Of a DNA stretch of 39,603 nucleotides, positions 32,805 to 39,603 are shown in pieces (the first letter of the stretch is position 1; every line of letters begins with the position of its first letter). Under the pieces are notes generated by a model. The model made no database searches and was not told where the DNA came from. It saw only the letters and a list, made by a program, of their open reading frames with translations. A program made the position numbers and the translations under genes. The DNA is taken from the NCBI GenBank assembly GCA_910588405.1, contig CAJUPT010000028.1, positions 1 to 39,603 on the forward strand, given 5' to 3'. Origin of the DNA: an uncultured Lachnospiraceae bacterium. Its GTDB lineage: Bacteria > Bacillota > Clostridia > Lachnospirales > Lachnospiraceae.

Positions 32805-33059
32805 TCAGTCCGCGCTTAAATACGCCTCAATTTTTTCTATGGCCGCGGACTCGTCATCCCCGTCTATTGATACCTGGACCTGCGCCCCCGGGCCCAGATC
32901 CAGCGTCATCATACCCATAATGCTTTTCGCGTTTACCTTTTTACTCCCGGTACCCACATAGATTGAACTCTCAAATTGGCTTGCGATCTGCACGAACAAC
33001 GCCACCGGCCGCGCGTCAAGTCCCGCCGGATTGCCAAGTTTGATTGTCTTTGTTACCAT
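32805..33059 (-). CDS. crh: Crh-like HPr paralogue with Asp at position 15
   Basis: 84-aa HPr-fold protein. The phosphotransfer site of HPr, GLHARP with His15, reads GLDARP with Asp15, so it cannot carry phosphate in the PTS. The regulatory serine is intact: Ser46 in VNAKSIMGMM. This matches the Crh pattern, which in Bacillus has Gln15 and Ser46 and is phosphorylated by HprK to serve CcpA in catabolite control. The gene follows whiA, as crh does in Bacillus, and overlaps its end by 44 nt with GGAGGAG inside whiA. HprK is encoded in the same run. The identity as a Crh functional equivalent is inference. Confidence 0.88.
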   Translation of the reverse strand: MVTKTIKLGNPAGLDARPVALFVQIASQFESSIYVGTGSKKVNAKSIMGMMTLDLGPGAQVQVSIDGDDESAAIEKIEAYLSAD

Positions 33060-34014
33060 ATTGCTCCTCCTCGTTTCCTCTAATGCTGTCGGCTATCAGC
33101 TTTAACTTTCTAAGCCTGTGGTTCACTCCGGACTTGCCTACCGGCGGGCTTAAGAGGTCGCCCAATTCCTTTAAGGTGGCATCAGGATGCTCCAGACGCG
33201 TCAAAGCGGTCTGTTCCAGATCCTCAGGCAGCTTTTCCAGTCCGATTTTGTTTCTTATGAGTTTTATATCATTGATCTGCCCTACGGCAGCCGATACCGT
33301 TTTATTGATATTCGCGGTCTCACAATTTACCTGTCGGTTGACCGAACCGCTGATCTCCTTCAGAATACGCACATTTTCCAGTTCCATCAGGGAAATGTGG
33401 GCCTCCATCACATTAAGGATGTCCACAATCTGGCGTCCTTCTTTAATATACAGGACAAAGTACTTTTTTCTGACCACCACCTTCGCGTCGATGCCGAACA
33501 CACCCAGCATCTCCTGCAAAGCCAGCGCCTTTTTCTCCCTAGTAAATACAATTTCCAGATGATAGGACTTCTTCGGGTCCGTCACGGAGCCTGCCGTGAG
33601 AAAAGCGCCCCGGATAAAAGCCCTTTTACAGCAGGAGCTCTGCACCAGCAAACCGTTCACCAGAAAATCCTGCTCGTTCAGATACCCGGTTATCCCTTCC
33701 AGCTTCAATGCCTCCGTCACCCGCATGACGTCCGTTTCCTCCTGAACCGCCAGCGTGTAAATACGGCTTTTTTTCAGATAGGCATTGCGCCGGACCGATA
33801 CGTCCGCTACTATACTAAATGTTTTTTGCATTAAAGTAAAGTACTTTTTTGCAACGGAAATATTTTCCGTGTGGATAATCACCAGCTTTTTCCGGCGAAG
33901 CTCCACAATCCTGCCGCACAGGCTGATCATCGCGGCGATCTCCGCAATCTGACAGTGTCTGGCCGTTCCGGCATGAGACACCAGTTCTTCTTTTACCCGG
34001 CTGGAAAAAGACAT
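33016..34014 (-). CDS. whiA: WhiA, sporulation/division regulator
   Basis: 332-aa DNA-binding protein, related to LAGLIDADG homing endonucleases but without nuclease activity, with a C-terminal HTH. The N-terminus MSFSSRVKEELVSH, the block FIRGAFLTAGSVTDPKKSYH and the HTH region LKELGDLLSPPVGKSGVNHRLRKL are diagnostic. In Firmicutes it affects cell division and chromosome segregation. It starts 9 bp after murB with GAGGTGAGG, and its end overlaps the crh-like gene by 44 nt, indicating coupled translation. rapZ and yvcK, often found before it, are missing here. Confidence 0.96.
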   Translation of the reverse strand: MSFSSRVKEELVSHAGTARHCQIAEIAAMISLCGRIVELRRKKLVIIHTENISVAKKYFTLMQKTFSIVADVSVRRNAYLKKSRIYTLAVQEETDVMRVTEALKLEGITGYLNEQDFLVNGLLVQSSCCKRAFIRGAFLTAGSVTDPKKSYHLEIVFTREKKALALQEMLGVFGIDAKVVVRKKYFVLYIKEGRQIVDILNVMEAHISLMELENVRILKEISGSVNRQVNCETANINKTVSAAVGQINDIKLIRNKIGLEKLPEDLEQTALTRLEHPDATLKELGDLLSPPVGKSGVNHRLRKLKLIADSIRGNEEEQYGNKDNQTWQSGGT

Positions 34015-34023
34015 TTCCTCACC

Positions 34024-34944
34024 TCAAAATTCTCCAAGAAGCCTGACTTCCATCGTAAGTTCAACCTGAAACTGTTCATAAACCCGTTCCTGCACCCTGC
34101 GACAGAGGGTATAAATCTCCGCCGCGGTGGCGTTTCCTCTGTTGATCACAAAGCCGCAGTGTTTTTCCGACACCTGCGCGTCTCCCACTGACAGACCCTT
34201 CAAACCGGCCTGCTCGATCAGCTGACCCGCAAAATGCCCTTCCGGACGTTTAAAGGTACTGCCCGCGCTGGCGTACTCAAGCGGCTGCTTCTCCCTGCGC
34301 TTCCGGTTCAGCTCTTCCATCTCCTGAAGCTGTTCCTCCTGATCACCCGGCCCCAGGGAAAGAACCGCTTCCAAAGCAATCATGCCTTTTTCCTTCAAAA
34401 CACTGGTACGGTAGCCAAATTTCATCTGTTCCGCTGTCAGCACCCGGAACTGTCCGTCGCCGTCCAGCACGCGTACGGCCTTCACCACCTGGCTCAGCTC
34501 TCCGCCGTAAGCTCCTGCGTTCATCATCAGGCCTCCGCCCAATGTTCCGGGAATTCCCGCCGCGAAGGCCAGCCCCGCCAGATTGTGAAACGCCGCCTGT
34601 CTGGCCAGCCTGGACAGCATCACCCCGGCCTGAGCCCTGATCTCCAAACCGTCCGCGAACAGCCTGGAATACTGCCGCCCCAGCTTGATAATCAGGCCGT
34701 CATAGCCCTGATCGCTGACCAGCAAGTTGCTGCCATTGCCCACCACAAACCAAGGCAGGTCCACACGCCGGCACTGCCTGATCAGCAGGCGGATTTCCTC
34801 CTCATCGGCCGGCATCGCCATATACCGCGCAGGTCCTCCGACCCGGAATGTGGTGTGAAGGCTCATGGGCTCCTGAAACCGGATGCGCTCAGAAGGAAAC
34901 CGCGCCTTCAGCCATTCGTCAAATCCTGTTCTGCTGCTCTCCAT
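34024..34944 (-). CDS. murB: UDP-N-acetylenolpyruvoylglucosamine reductase
   Basis: 306-aa FAD enzyme that makes UDP-MurNAc, the second committed step of peptidoglycan precursor synthesis. FAD-binding block VVGNGSNLLVSD (68-79), FAAGIPGTLGGGLMMNAGAYGGE, the catalytic serine in YASAGSTFKRPEG and a terminal EVRLLGEF with the conserved Glu fit type II MurB. The ATG overlaps the hprK stop (TAATG), so translation is coupled. The pairing hprK-murB is common in Clostridia. Confident. Confidence 0.96.
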   Translation of the reverse strand: MESSRTGFDEWLKARFPSERIRFQEPMSLHTTFRVGGPARYMAMPADEEEIRLLIRQCRRVDLPWFVVGNGSNLLVSDQGYDGLIIKLGRQYSRLFADGLEIRAQAGVMLSRLARQAAFHNLAGLAFAAGIPGTLGGGLMMNAGAYGGELSQVVKAVRVLDGDGQFRVLTAEQMKFGYRTSVLKEKGMIALEAVLSLGPGDQEEQLQEMEELNRKRREKQPLEYASAGSTFKRPEGHFAGQLIEQAGLKGLSVGDAQVSEKHCGFVINRGNATAAEIYTLCRRVQERVYEQFQVELTMEVRLLGEF

Positions 34945-35882
34945 TAAATGATGTCCACCGAACCTTTTCTCAGATTATTCTGTACCCGGTTGTACAATTC
35001 CTGGGCCGCGTTGTAGCCCATCTTTTTCTGACGGTGATTGATGGCTGCGGATTCCACGATCACAGCCAGATTCCGGCCGGGACGGATGGGGATGGAGTGG
35101 CAGATTACTTTAATGCCCAGATACTCCGTGTACTGATCCTCCAGTCCCAGACGGTCGTATTCCTTTTCCCGGTCCCAGTCCTCCAGCTTGATCACCATGC
35201 CGATCGACTGGGTATCCTTTACGGCGCCGACGCCGTACAGCGCCTTCACGTCAATAATACCTATGCCGCGAAGCTCAATAAAATGCCTTGTAATATCCGG
35301 TGCGCTTCCAAGCAGCGTCACATCGCTGACCTTGCGGATCTCCACCACGTCGTCGCTGACCAGACGATGGCCCCTTTTGATCAGCTCCAGCGCCGCCTCG
35401 CTCTTGCCAATGCCGCTCTCGCCGATAATCAGGACGCCTTCTCCATATACGTCCACCAGAACGCCGTGAATGCTGATGGTGGGTGCCAGCTGCACCTTCA
35501 GCCAGCGGATCACCTCCGCCATCAGGTCCGTCGTCGTCTTATCGGTGCCCAGGATCGGCACGCCATACTTATCGCCGATTTCCAGCATTCTTTCTTCAGG
35601 CTCAAAGCTCCGGCACATGATCAGACAGGGGATTTTTTTACTCAAAAGCTTTTCATAGCATTCATACCGCACCTCCTGAGGGAGCTGCATCAGATATTCC
35701 TGCTCCACAAAACCGATAATCTGCACCCTTTCTTCATCAAAATGATCGTAATAACCCGTCAGCTGCAAGGCCGGACGGTTGATATCCGGATGCCGGAGAA
35801 TAATATTGTCCGTGTTGACGGTGGGCAGAAAGCTTTTTAAATTCATTTTCTCTATCAGCGTAGATACTCTTACACCTGCCAT
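34944..35882 (-). CDS. hprK: HPr kinase/phosphorylase
   Basis: 312-aa bifunctional sensor enzyme that phosphorylates Ser46 of HPr or Crh and removes the phosphate, setting carbon catabolite repression. The P-loop GESGIGKS is at 154-161 and the family signature ELRGIGIIDVKALYG begins at 203. ATG 35882 (MAGVRVSTLIEKMNL) is preferred because TCAGG lies eight bases upstream and the family starts so; a longer frame begins at 35903 without a binding site. First gene of hprK-murB-whiA-crh. No clear promoter was identified in the gap upstream. Confidence 0.95.
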   Translation of the reverse strand: MAGVRVSTLIEKMNLKSFLPTVNTDNIILRHPDINRPALQLTGYYDHFDEERVQIIGFVEQEYLMQLPQEVRYECYEKLLSKKIPCLIMCRSFEPEERMLEIGDKYGVPILGTDKTTTDLMAEVIRWLKVQLAPTISIHGVLVDVYGEGVLIIGESGIGKSEAALELIKRGHRLVSDDVVEIRKVSDVTLLGSAPDITRHFIELRGIGIIDVKALYGVGAVKDTQSIGMVIKLEDWDREKEYDRLGLEDQYTEYLGIKVICHSIPIRPGRNLAVIVESAAINHRQKKMGYNAAQELYNRVQNNLRKGSVDII

Positions 35883-36125
35883 ATATGATACCTGACCTTC
35901 CATGTATATTTTATGAGGATTGATTGAAGTTATACCTTATGAGACGAAGTCCGCCGGTTTCGCAAACAGCCTGCATTTAAGAGGTACTTCTGCATATACT
36001 TTCATAAATTCTACCATAGATTCAATGGAACCGCAAGTAACGGAAACGCTGCTGACGGTAACTCTGAAACGCTTTGCAGAATAATGACTCCCGGACAGTA
36101 ACGCAGAAACTTCTCTTTAATAGGA
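35883..36125. other. Divergent gap upstream of hprK
   Basis: About 240 bp between hprK and the promoter of the hybrid kinase. I see no gene, no riboswitch and no convincing promoter for hprK; possible weak -10-like hexamers occur on the minus strand but lack partners. Confidence 0.4.
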
Positions 36126-36168
36126 TTGACATGGCATCCTCTCTCTATTAGAATATATATAATAGAGA
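36126..36168 (+). promoter_or_regulatory. Promoter with overlapping operator for the hybrid kinase
   Basis: TTGACA (36126-36131), 17-nt spacer, TAGAAT (36149-36154). A perfect 9-bp inverted repeat, TCTCTATTA (36142-36150) with TAATAGAGA (36160-36168), 9-nt spacer, covers the -10 and start point. This is the layout of a repressor-controlled promoter. Confidence 0.78.
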
Positions 36169-36231
36169 TATATATTGTTTATTACAGGGCCGTTGGTTTT
36201 CACGTGCCCGGATACATTGGGGGAGAAGCTG

Positions 36232-39200
36232 ATGTACCATTGTCATCTGCGTTTTTATCTGATTGGGAATTGTCCTGACATTCTTACGGTTCTTCAGGAG
36301 ACTGCTTTACCGGAGCATTTTTCTCGTACGGTAACACAGAGTTCGGAGCCAAAGGCTGAGCTGCTCGCCGCGGCTGACCTAATTCTGGCTGATCTGACTG
36401 CCATAGACGGTCAGAAAACGATCAGCGCGCTGACCGTCGGAAAGAAAAAGGATGCTGATCTGATTCTGCTGACAGACCGGGCGCAGACTCCGTCATCGGA
36501 GATACTTACGGAGGATATTTTTGACATCTGGCCTCTGCCTATGACTGCGGAAGAAGCGTGTTTCCGCTTTCAAAAATGGCTGCGGACCTGCAAAATGCAA
36601 ACAGAGCTCCGGGAGGCCCGCCACTATCTGGACGCCACGATCAACAGCGTGCCAAACCTGATCTGGTACAAAGATAAAGACGGCGTTCACGAGAAGGTAA
36701 ACGACAGCTTCTGTAAAACCGTGGGCAAAACCAAACAGCAGGTAGAGGGACAGCACCACGCTTATATCTGGGACGTGGCAGAGGATGACCCGGCCTGTAT
36801 CGAATCCGAACGGATCGTTATGGAGTCCCGGAAGACCTGCGTATCTGAGGAGACGATCCAGACCGGCGGCGGCAGCCGTCTGCTCACCACTTACAAGTCT
36901 CCTCTGTATGATTTGGACGGCAGCGTAATGGGTACCGTAGGCATCGCCATCGATATCACCCAGGAGCGCCTTTACCAACAGGAGCTGGTCAATAACAACC
37001 GGACGCTGGAAACTATTTTCACCACCCTGGACTGCGGCATTATGTGTCACAGCACGGACGGCTCCCGTATCATCAGCGTCAACCGGGCCGCTCTGGAAAT
37101 TCTCGGCTATTCTTCCAAGGCGGAACTGGTGGCGGACGGCTTTAATCTGATCGCGTCCTCTGTCCTGGACGAGGATAAGGCAAGGCTGAAAGAGAGTATT
37201 CTCTCCCTGCAGCATGAGAATGACAGCATCAGCGTGGAATATCGGGTACGGCATAAAAACGGCAGCCTCATCTACGTTATGGGCAATATCAAGCTCATCC
37301 GGGAAGACGGTCAGCTGTTCTATCAGCGTTTCCTCCTGGATATCACCGCCCAGAAACAACGGGAGCAGGAAAAGGAAATGCACGTGGAGCGAAAACAGCG
37401 GGAACTGATTCAGGCGCTGGCCGAGGACTACAACCTGGTCTGCTTCTTCGACCTGAAAACAGGCAAGGGCAATACGCTTCGGATACATGACTGCCCTTAC
37501 CACATCCTGCAATCTGTTTTCTTCGGAGAGCTGCTCTTAAACGACAACATGGAACGCTACATACGCTCCTGTGTCCACGAGGATGACAAAGACACCCTGC
37601 GGCAGAACCTCACCCGGGAAAGACTGTTGGAGGAGCTTTCGGAACATCCTTCTTTTTATATTAATTATCGGGCTCGCTGCGGCAAGGAGATCCGGTATTT
37701 CCAGATGAAGGCCGTCCGCACAGGTGTCTGGGATGACGTATACGGCGTCGTTCTGGGCTTTCGCAGCGTAGACGCGGAAACCCGGGCGGAAATGGAAAAG
37801 AAAATTCAGTTGGAGGATGCGCTTTCCCAGGCTAACCGGCCCAATAAAGCCAAGAGCACCTTCCTTTCCAATATGTCCCACGACATCCGTACGCCCATGA
37901 ATGCCATCATCGGATTTACGGCATTGGCGGCTACCCATATCGACCAGAAGGAACAGGTGGCGGAATATTTAAAGAAGATCACCACCTCCAGCAACCACCT
38001 TCTCGGACTGATCAACGACGTACTGGATATGACCCGCATTGAAAGCGGCAAGCTGAGCCTGGAGGAACGGGCCTGCCGGCTGCCGGATATCCTGCATAAC
38101 CTGCGCAATATCGTACAGGCGGACATCCATGCCAAACAGCTGGAGCTGTATATGGACGCCGCGGATGTGCGGAACGAGGATATCATCTGCGACCGGCTGC
38201 GGCTGAATCAGATCCTTCTGAATCTGCTGGACAATGCCATCAAATACACCCCGGCCGGCGGCATCGTCAGCCTGCGCGTGGTGGAAAAGACCAACGCGCC
38301 TGCCGGCTGGGGCAACTATGAGTTCCATATCAAGGACACGGGCATCGGCATGAACGAAAAATTTGTCACCCGCATCTTTGAGCCTTTTGAGCGGGAACGG
38401 AACTCCACCGCCAGCGGTATCCAGGGCACCGGCCTCGGCATGGCCATCACCAAAAATATCGTGGACATGATGAACGGCACCATTGAGGTAAAAAGCAGGC
38501 AGGGCGAAGGCACGGAGGTCATCATCTCCGTCTCCTTCCGGCTCGGTTCCGTCGCTCCGGTATCTTCCGCCATACCGAAGCTGAAAAACTGCCGGGCACT
38601 GGTGATCGACAATGATTTCGACACCTGCGACAGCGTAACCAGTATGCTCTTACAGATCGGTATGCGGGCAGAGTGGACCATGTACGGCAGGGAGGCCATC
38701 CTGCGGACCCACCAGGCACTTTTGCGGAACGACCTTTACAGCGTATACATCATCGACTGGATGCTGCCGGATATGAACGGCATCGAAGTAACCCGCCAGA
38801 TCCGCAGAGAATGCGGTGCGGAAACCCCCATCATTATCCTGACCGCCTATGACTGGGCAGACATCGAGGACGAGGCCCGAAGCGCGGGTGTTACCGCTTT
38901 CTGCAGCAAGCCTCTGTTTATGTCCGATCTGCACAGCTGCCTGCTCTCTGTGGTGGAGAGCGATGAGCCGAATAAAGCGGAAGCCGACAAAGGCGAAACT
39001 GTCCGTTCCGGACGTATTCTGCTGACGGAGGACAATGAACTGAATCAGGAGATTGCCCAGGAGATCCTGCAGGAAGCCGGCTTTACCGTGGAGATCGCTG
39101 ACAACGGGCAGATTGCCGTAGATATGGTGCGAAACTCGCGGCCGGGCTGGTATCAGGTCATCCTGATGGACATCCAGATGCCGGTCATGAACGGTTATGA

Positions 39201-39393
39201 CGCCACCCGTGCCATCCGAAAGCTGGAAAACCCGGAGCTTGCCTCCATCCCGATCTTCGCCATGACCGCCAACGCCTTCGACGAAGATAAACAGAACGCG
39301 CTGCAGGCCGGCATGAACGGCCATATCTCAAAGCCCATAGATATCGACAATCTTTTGGAGACACTGGATACGGTTTTTGATGGAAAAAACTGA
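36232..39393 (+). CDS. Soluble PAS hybrid histidine kinase with two receivers
   Basis: 1053-aa cytoplasmic signalling protein; no membrane helix. N-terminal region of about 130 aa resembling a degenerate receiver, PAS 1 (about 140-260, LDATINSVPNLIWYKDKDG), PAS 2 (about 270-390, LETIFTTLDCGIMCH), a third PAS-like part (about 405-520), HisKA with H550 (NMSHDIRTPMNA), HATPase (LLDNAIKYTP, GTGLGMAI), receiver 1 with D842 (YIIDWMLPDMNG) and receiver 2 with D980 (LMDIQMPVMNG). No Hpt or DNA-binding output is present. ATG 36232 has GGGGGAG six bases ahead; a TTG at 36175 extends the frame without a binding site. Signal and target unknown. Confidence 0.93.
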   Translation: MYHCHLRFYLIGNCPDILTVLQETALPEHFSRTVTQSSEPKAELLAAADLILADLTAIDGQKTISALTVGKKKDADLILLTDRAQTPSSEILTEDIFDIWPLPMTAEEACFRFQKWLRTCKMQTELREARHYLDATINSVPNLIWYKDKDGVHEKVNDSFCKTVGKTKQQVEGQHHAYIWDVAEDDPACIESERIVMESRKTCVSEETIQTGGGSRLLTTYKSPLYDLDGSVMGTVGIAIDITQERLYQQELVNNNRTLETIFTTLDCGIMCHSTDGSRIISVNRAALEILGYSSKAELVADGFNLIASSVLDEDKARLKESILSLQHENDSISVEYRVRHKNGSLIYVMGNIKLIREDGQLFYQRFLLDITAQKQREQEKEMHVERKQRELIQALAEDYNLVCFFDLKTGKGNTLRIHDCPYHILQSVFFGELLLNDNMERYIRSCVHEDDKDTLRQNLTRERLLEELSEHPSFYINYRARCGKEIRYFQMKAVRTGVWDDVYGVVLGFRSVDAETRAEMEKKIQLEDALSQANRPNKAKSTFLSNMSHDIRTPMNAIIGFTALAATHIDQKEQVAEYLKKITTSSNHLLGLINDVLDMTRIESGKLSLEERACRLPDILHNLRNIVQADIHAKQLELYMDAADVRNEDIICDRLRLNQILLNLLDNAIKYTPAGGIVSLRVVEKTNAPAGWGNYEFHIKDTGIGMNEKFVTRIFEPFERERNSTASGIQGTGLGMAITKNIVDMMNGTIEVKSRQGEGTEVIISVSFRLGSVAPVSSAIPKLKNCRALVIDNDFDTCDSVTSMLLQIGMRAEWTMYGREAILRTHQALLRNDLYSVYIIDWMLPDMNGIEVTRQIRRECGAETPIIILTAYDWADIEDEARSAGVTAFCSKPLFMSDLHSCLLSVVESDEPNKAEADKGETVRSGRILLTEDNELNQEIAQEILQEAGFTVEIADNGQIAVDMVRNSRPGWYQVILMDIQMPVMNGYDATRAIRKLENPELASIPIFAMTANAFDEDKQNALQAGMNGHISKPIDIDNLLETLDTVFDGKN

Positions 39394-39419
39394 GGTAGAA
39401 AAAATCTGCATTTTGAATG

Positions 39420-39448
39420 TTGACATTTCCCGCGGATACAGGTAGAAT
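39420..39448 (+). promoter_or_regulatory. Promoter of the tRNA locus
   Basis: TTGACA (39420-39425), 17-nt spacer, TAGAAT (39443-39448), 22 bp upstream of the tRNA 5' end. Typical strong stable-RNA promoter. Confidence 0.85.
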
Positions 39449-39469
39449 ATAGAAGTGTTTTTAATACCT

Positions 39470-39508
39470 GTCTTCGTAGCTCAGCAGGATAGAGCACTCG
39501 CCTCCTAA
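39470..39508 (+). tRNA. Truncated tRNA-Arg(CCU), 5' half only
   Basis: Acceptor strand GTCTTCG, TA, D-arm GCTC...GAGC, anticodon stem CTCGC and loop CTCCTAA with anticodon CCU are all in order. The next bases should complement CTCGC (GCGAG) but read GAGAA, and no T-arm (GGTTCGA) or matching 3' end CGAAGAC occurs in the rest of the window. The gene is broken at the anticodon loop, a common crossover point of tyrosine recombinases. Confidence 0.8.
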
Positions 39509-39572
39509 GAGAACCTAAAACGGAAACTTTTTGGAGGACATGGAGTAACAAGTCATACACAATTTTATACAC

Positions 39573-39603
39573 GTTTCCGTAGCTCAGTTGGATAGAGCGA
39601 CCG
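39573..39603 (+). tRNA. 5' part of a second tRNA, cut by the window edge
   Basis: GTTTCCG, TA, D-arm GCTCAGTTGGATAGAGC and the start of an anticodon stem (GACCG) are visible before the window ends. The anticodon is not included, so the type cannot be stated. An octamer ACGGAAAC, complementary to its 5' end, occurs earlier at about 39520-39527 and is followed by TTTTT. Confidence 0.7.

Noticed and set aside
32148..32819. Plus-strand open frame overlapping the 5' end of dnaE and the structured gap
   Set aside because: It is antisense to the conserved PHP domain of dnaE and runs through hairpin sequence; no protein family seen.
36493..37512. Long open frame (339 codons) on the minus strand inside the hybrid kinase gene
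   Set aside because: It is antisense to a clearly coding PAS/kinase region, has no recognisable domain and no ribosome site; a shadow of biased codon use.

Overview
The window looks like chromosomal DNA of a gut-type Clostridia species, most likely Lachnospiraceae. The evidence is Firmicutes-type gene sets (mcsA-mcsB-clpC; hprK-murB-whiA-crh-dnaE-pfkA; rel-MBL-hemZ), strong AGGAGG-type ribosome binding sites, near-consensus sigma-A promoters and about 50% GC in the housekeeping parts. The species cannot be named from the sequence.

Layout. 1-4860: a minus-strand protein quality control operon, GntR regulator > mcsA > mcsB > clpC, where a YtrA-type GntR regulator sits in the place usually held by CtsR and McsB carries unusual active-site residues. 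4880-9240: an accessory block with a seven-SH3-repeat M14 carboxypeptidase (+) facing a leucine-rich-repeat lipoprotein (-). Its middle, about 6640-8580, is much more AT-rich than its edges, and a relic of the neighbouring cohesin gene lies at its left end. 9240-13166: a minus-strand pair, a secreted dockerin-tailed glucosaminidase followed by a membrane-anchored cohesin protein, which looks like a cell-surface docking system. 13508-14859 (+): adenosine deaminase and a DUF1294 membrane protein. 15056-18161 (+): a two-component system with a direct-repeat site ahead of its promoter. 18300-21300: small orphan genes and three decayed genes. 21306-22792 (-): a VanY-type carboxypeptidase and a DNA alkylation repair protein.

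22947-27516 (-): rel > MBL hydrolase > hemZ (stringent response and porphyrin metabolism). 27867-35882 (-): hprK > murB > whiA > crh-like HPr > dnaE > pfkA, joining carbon-catabolite control, cell wall synthesis, division control, replication and glycolysis. Two strongly structured intergenic segments lie inside this run, and rapZ is absent from its usual place. 36232-39393 (+): a large soluble PAS hybrid histidine kinase with two receivers, behind a promoter that overlaps a perfect inverted repeat. 39420-39603: a good promoter followed by a tRNA-Arg(CCU) gene that breaks off in the anticodon arm, then the start of another tRNA cut by the window edge. This looks like an integration or rearrangement site.

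The main leads are the cohesin/dockerin pair with its duplicated tail relic, the AT-rich island covering the C-terminal domains of two convergent surface genes, the divergent McsB with a GntR regulator, the HPr paralogue with Asp at position 15, and the broken tRNA-Arg gene.
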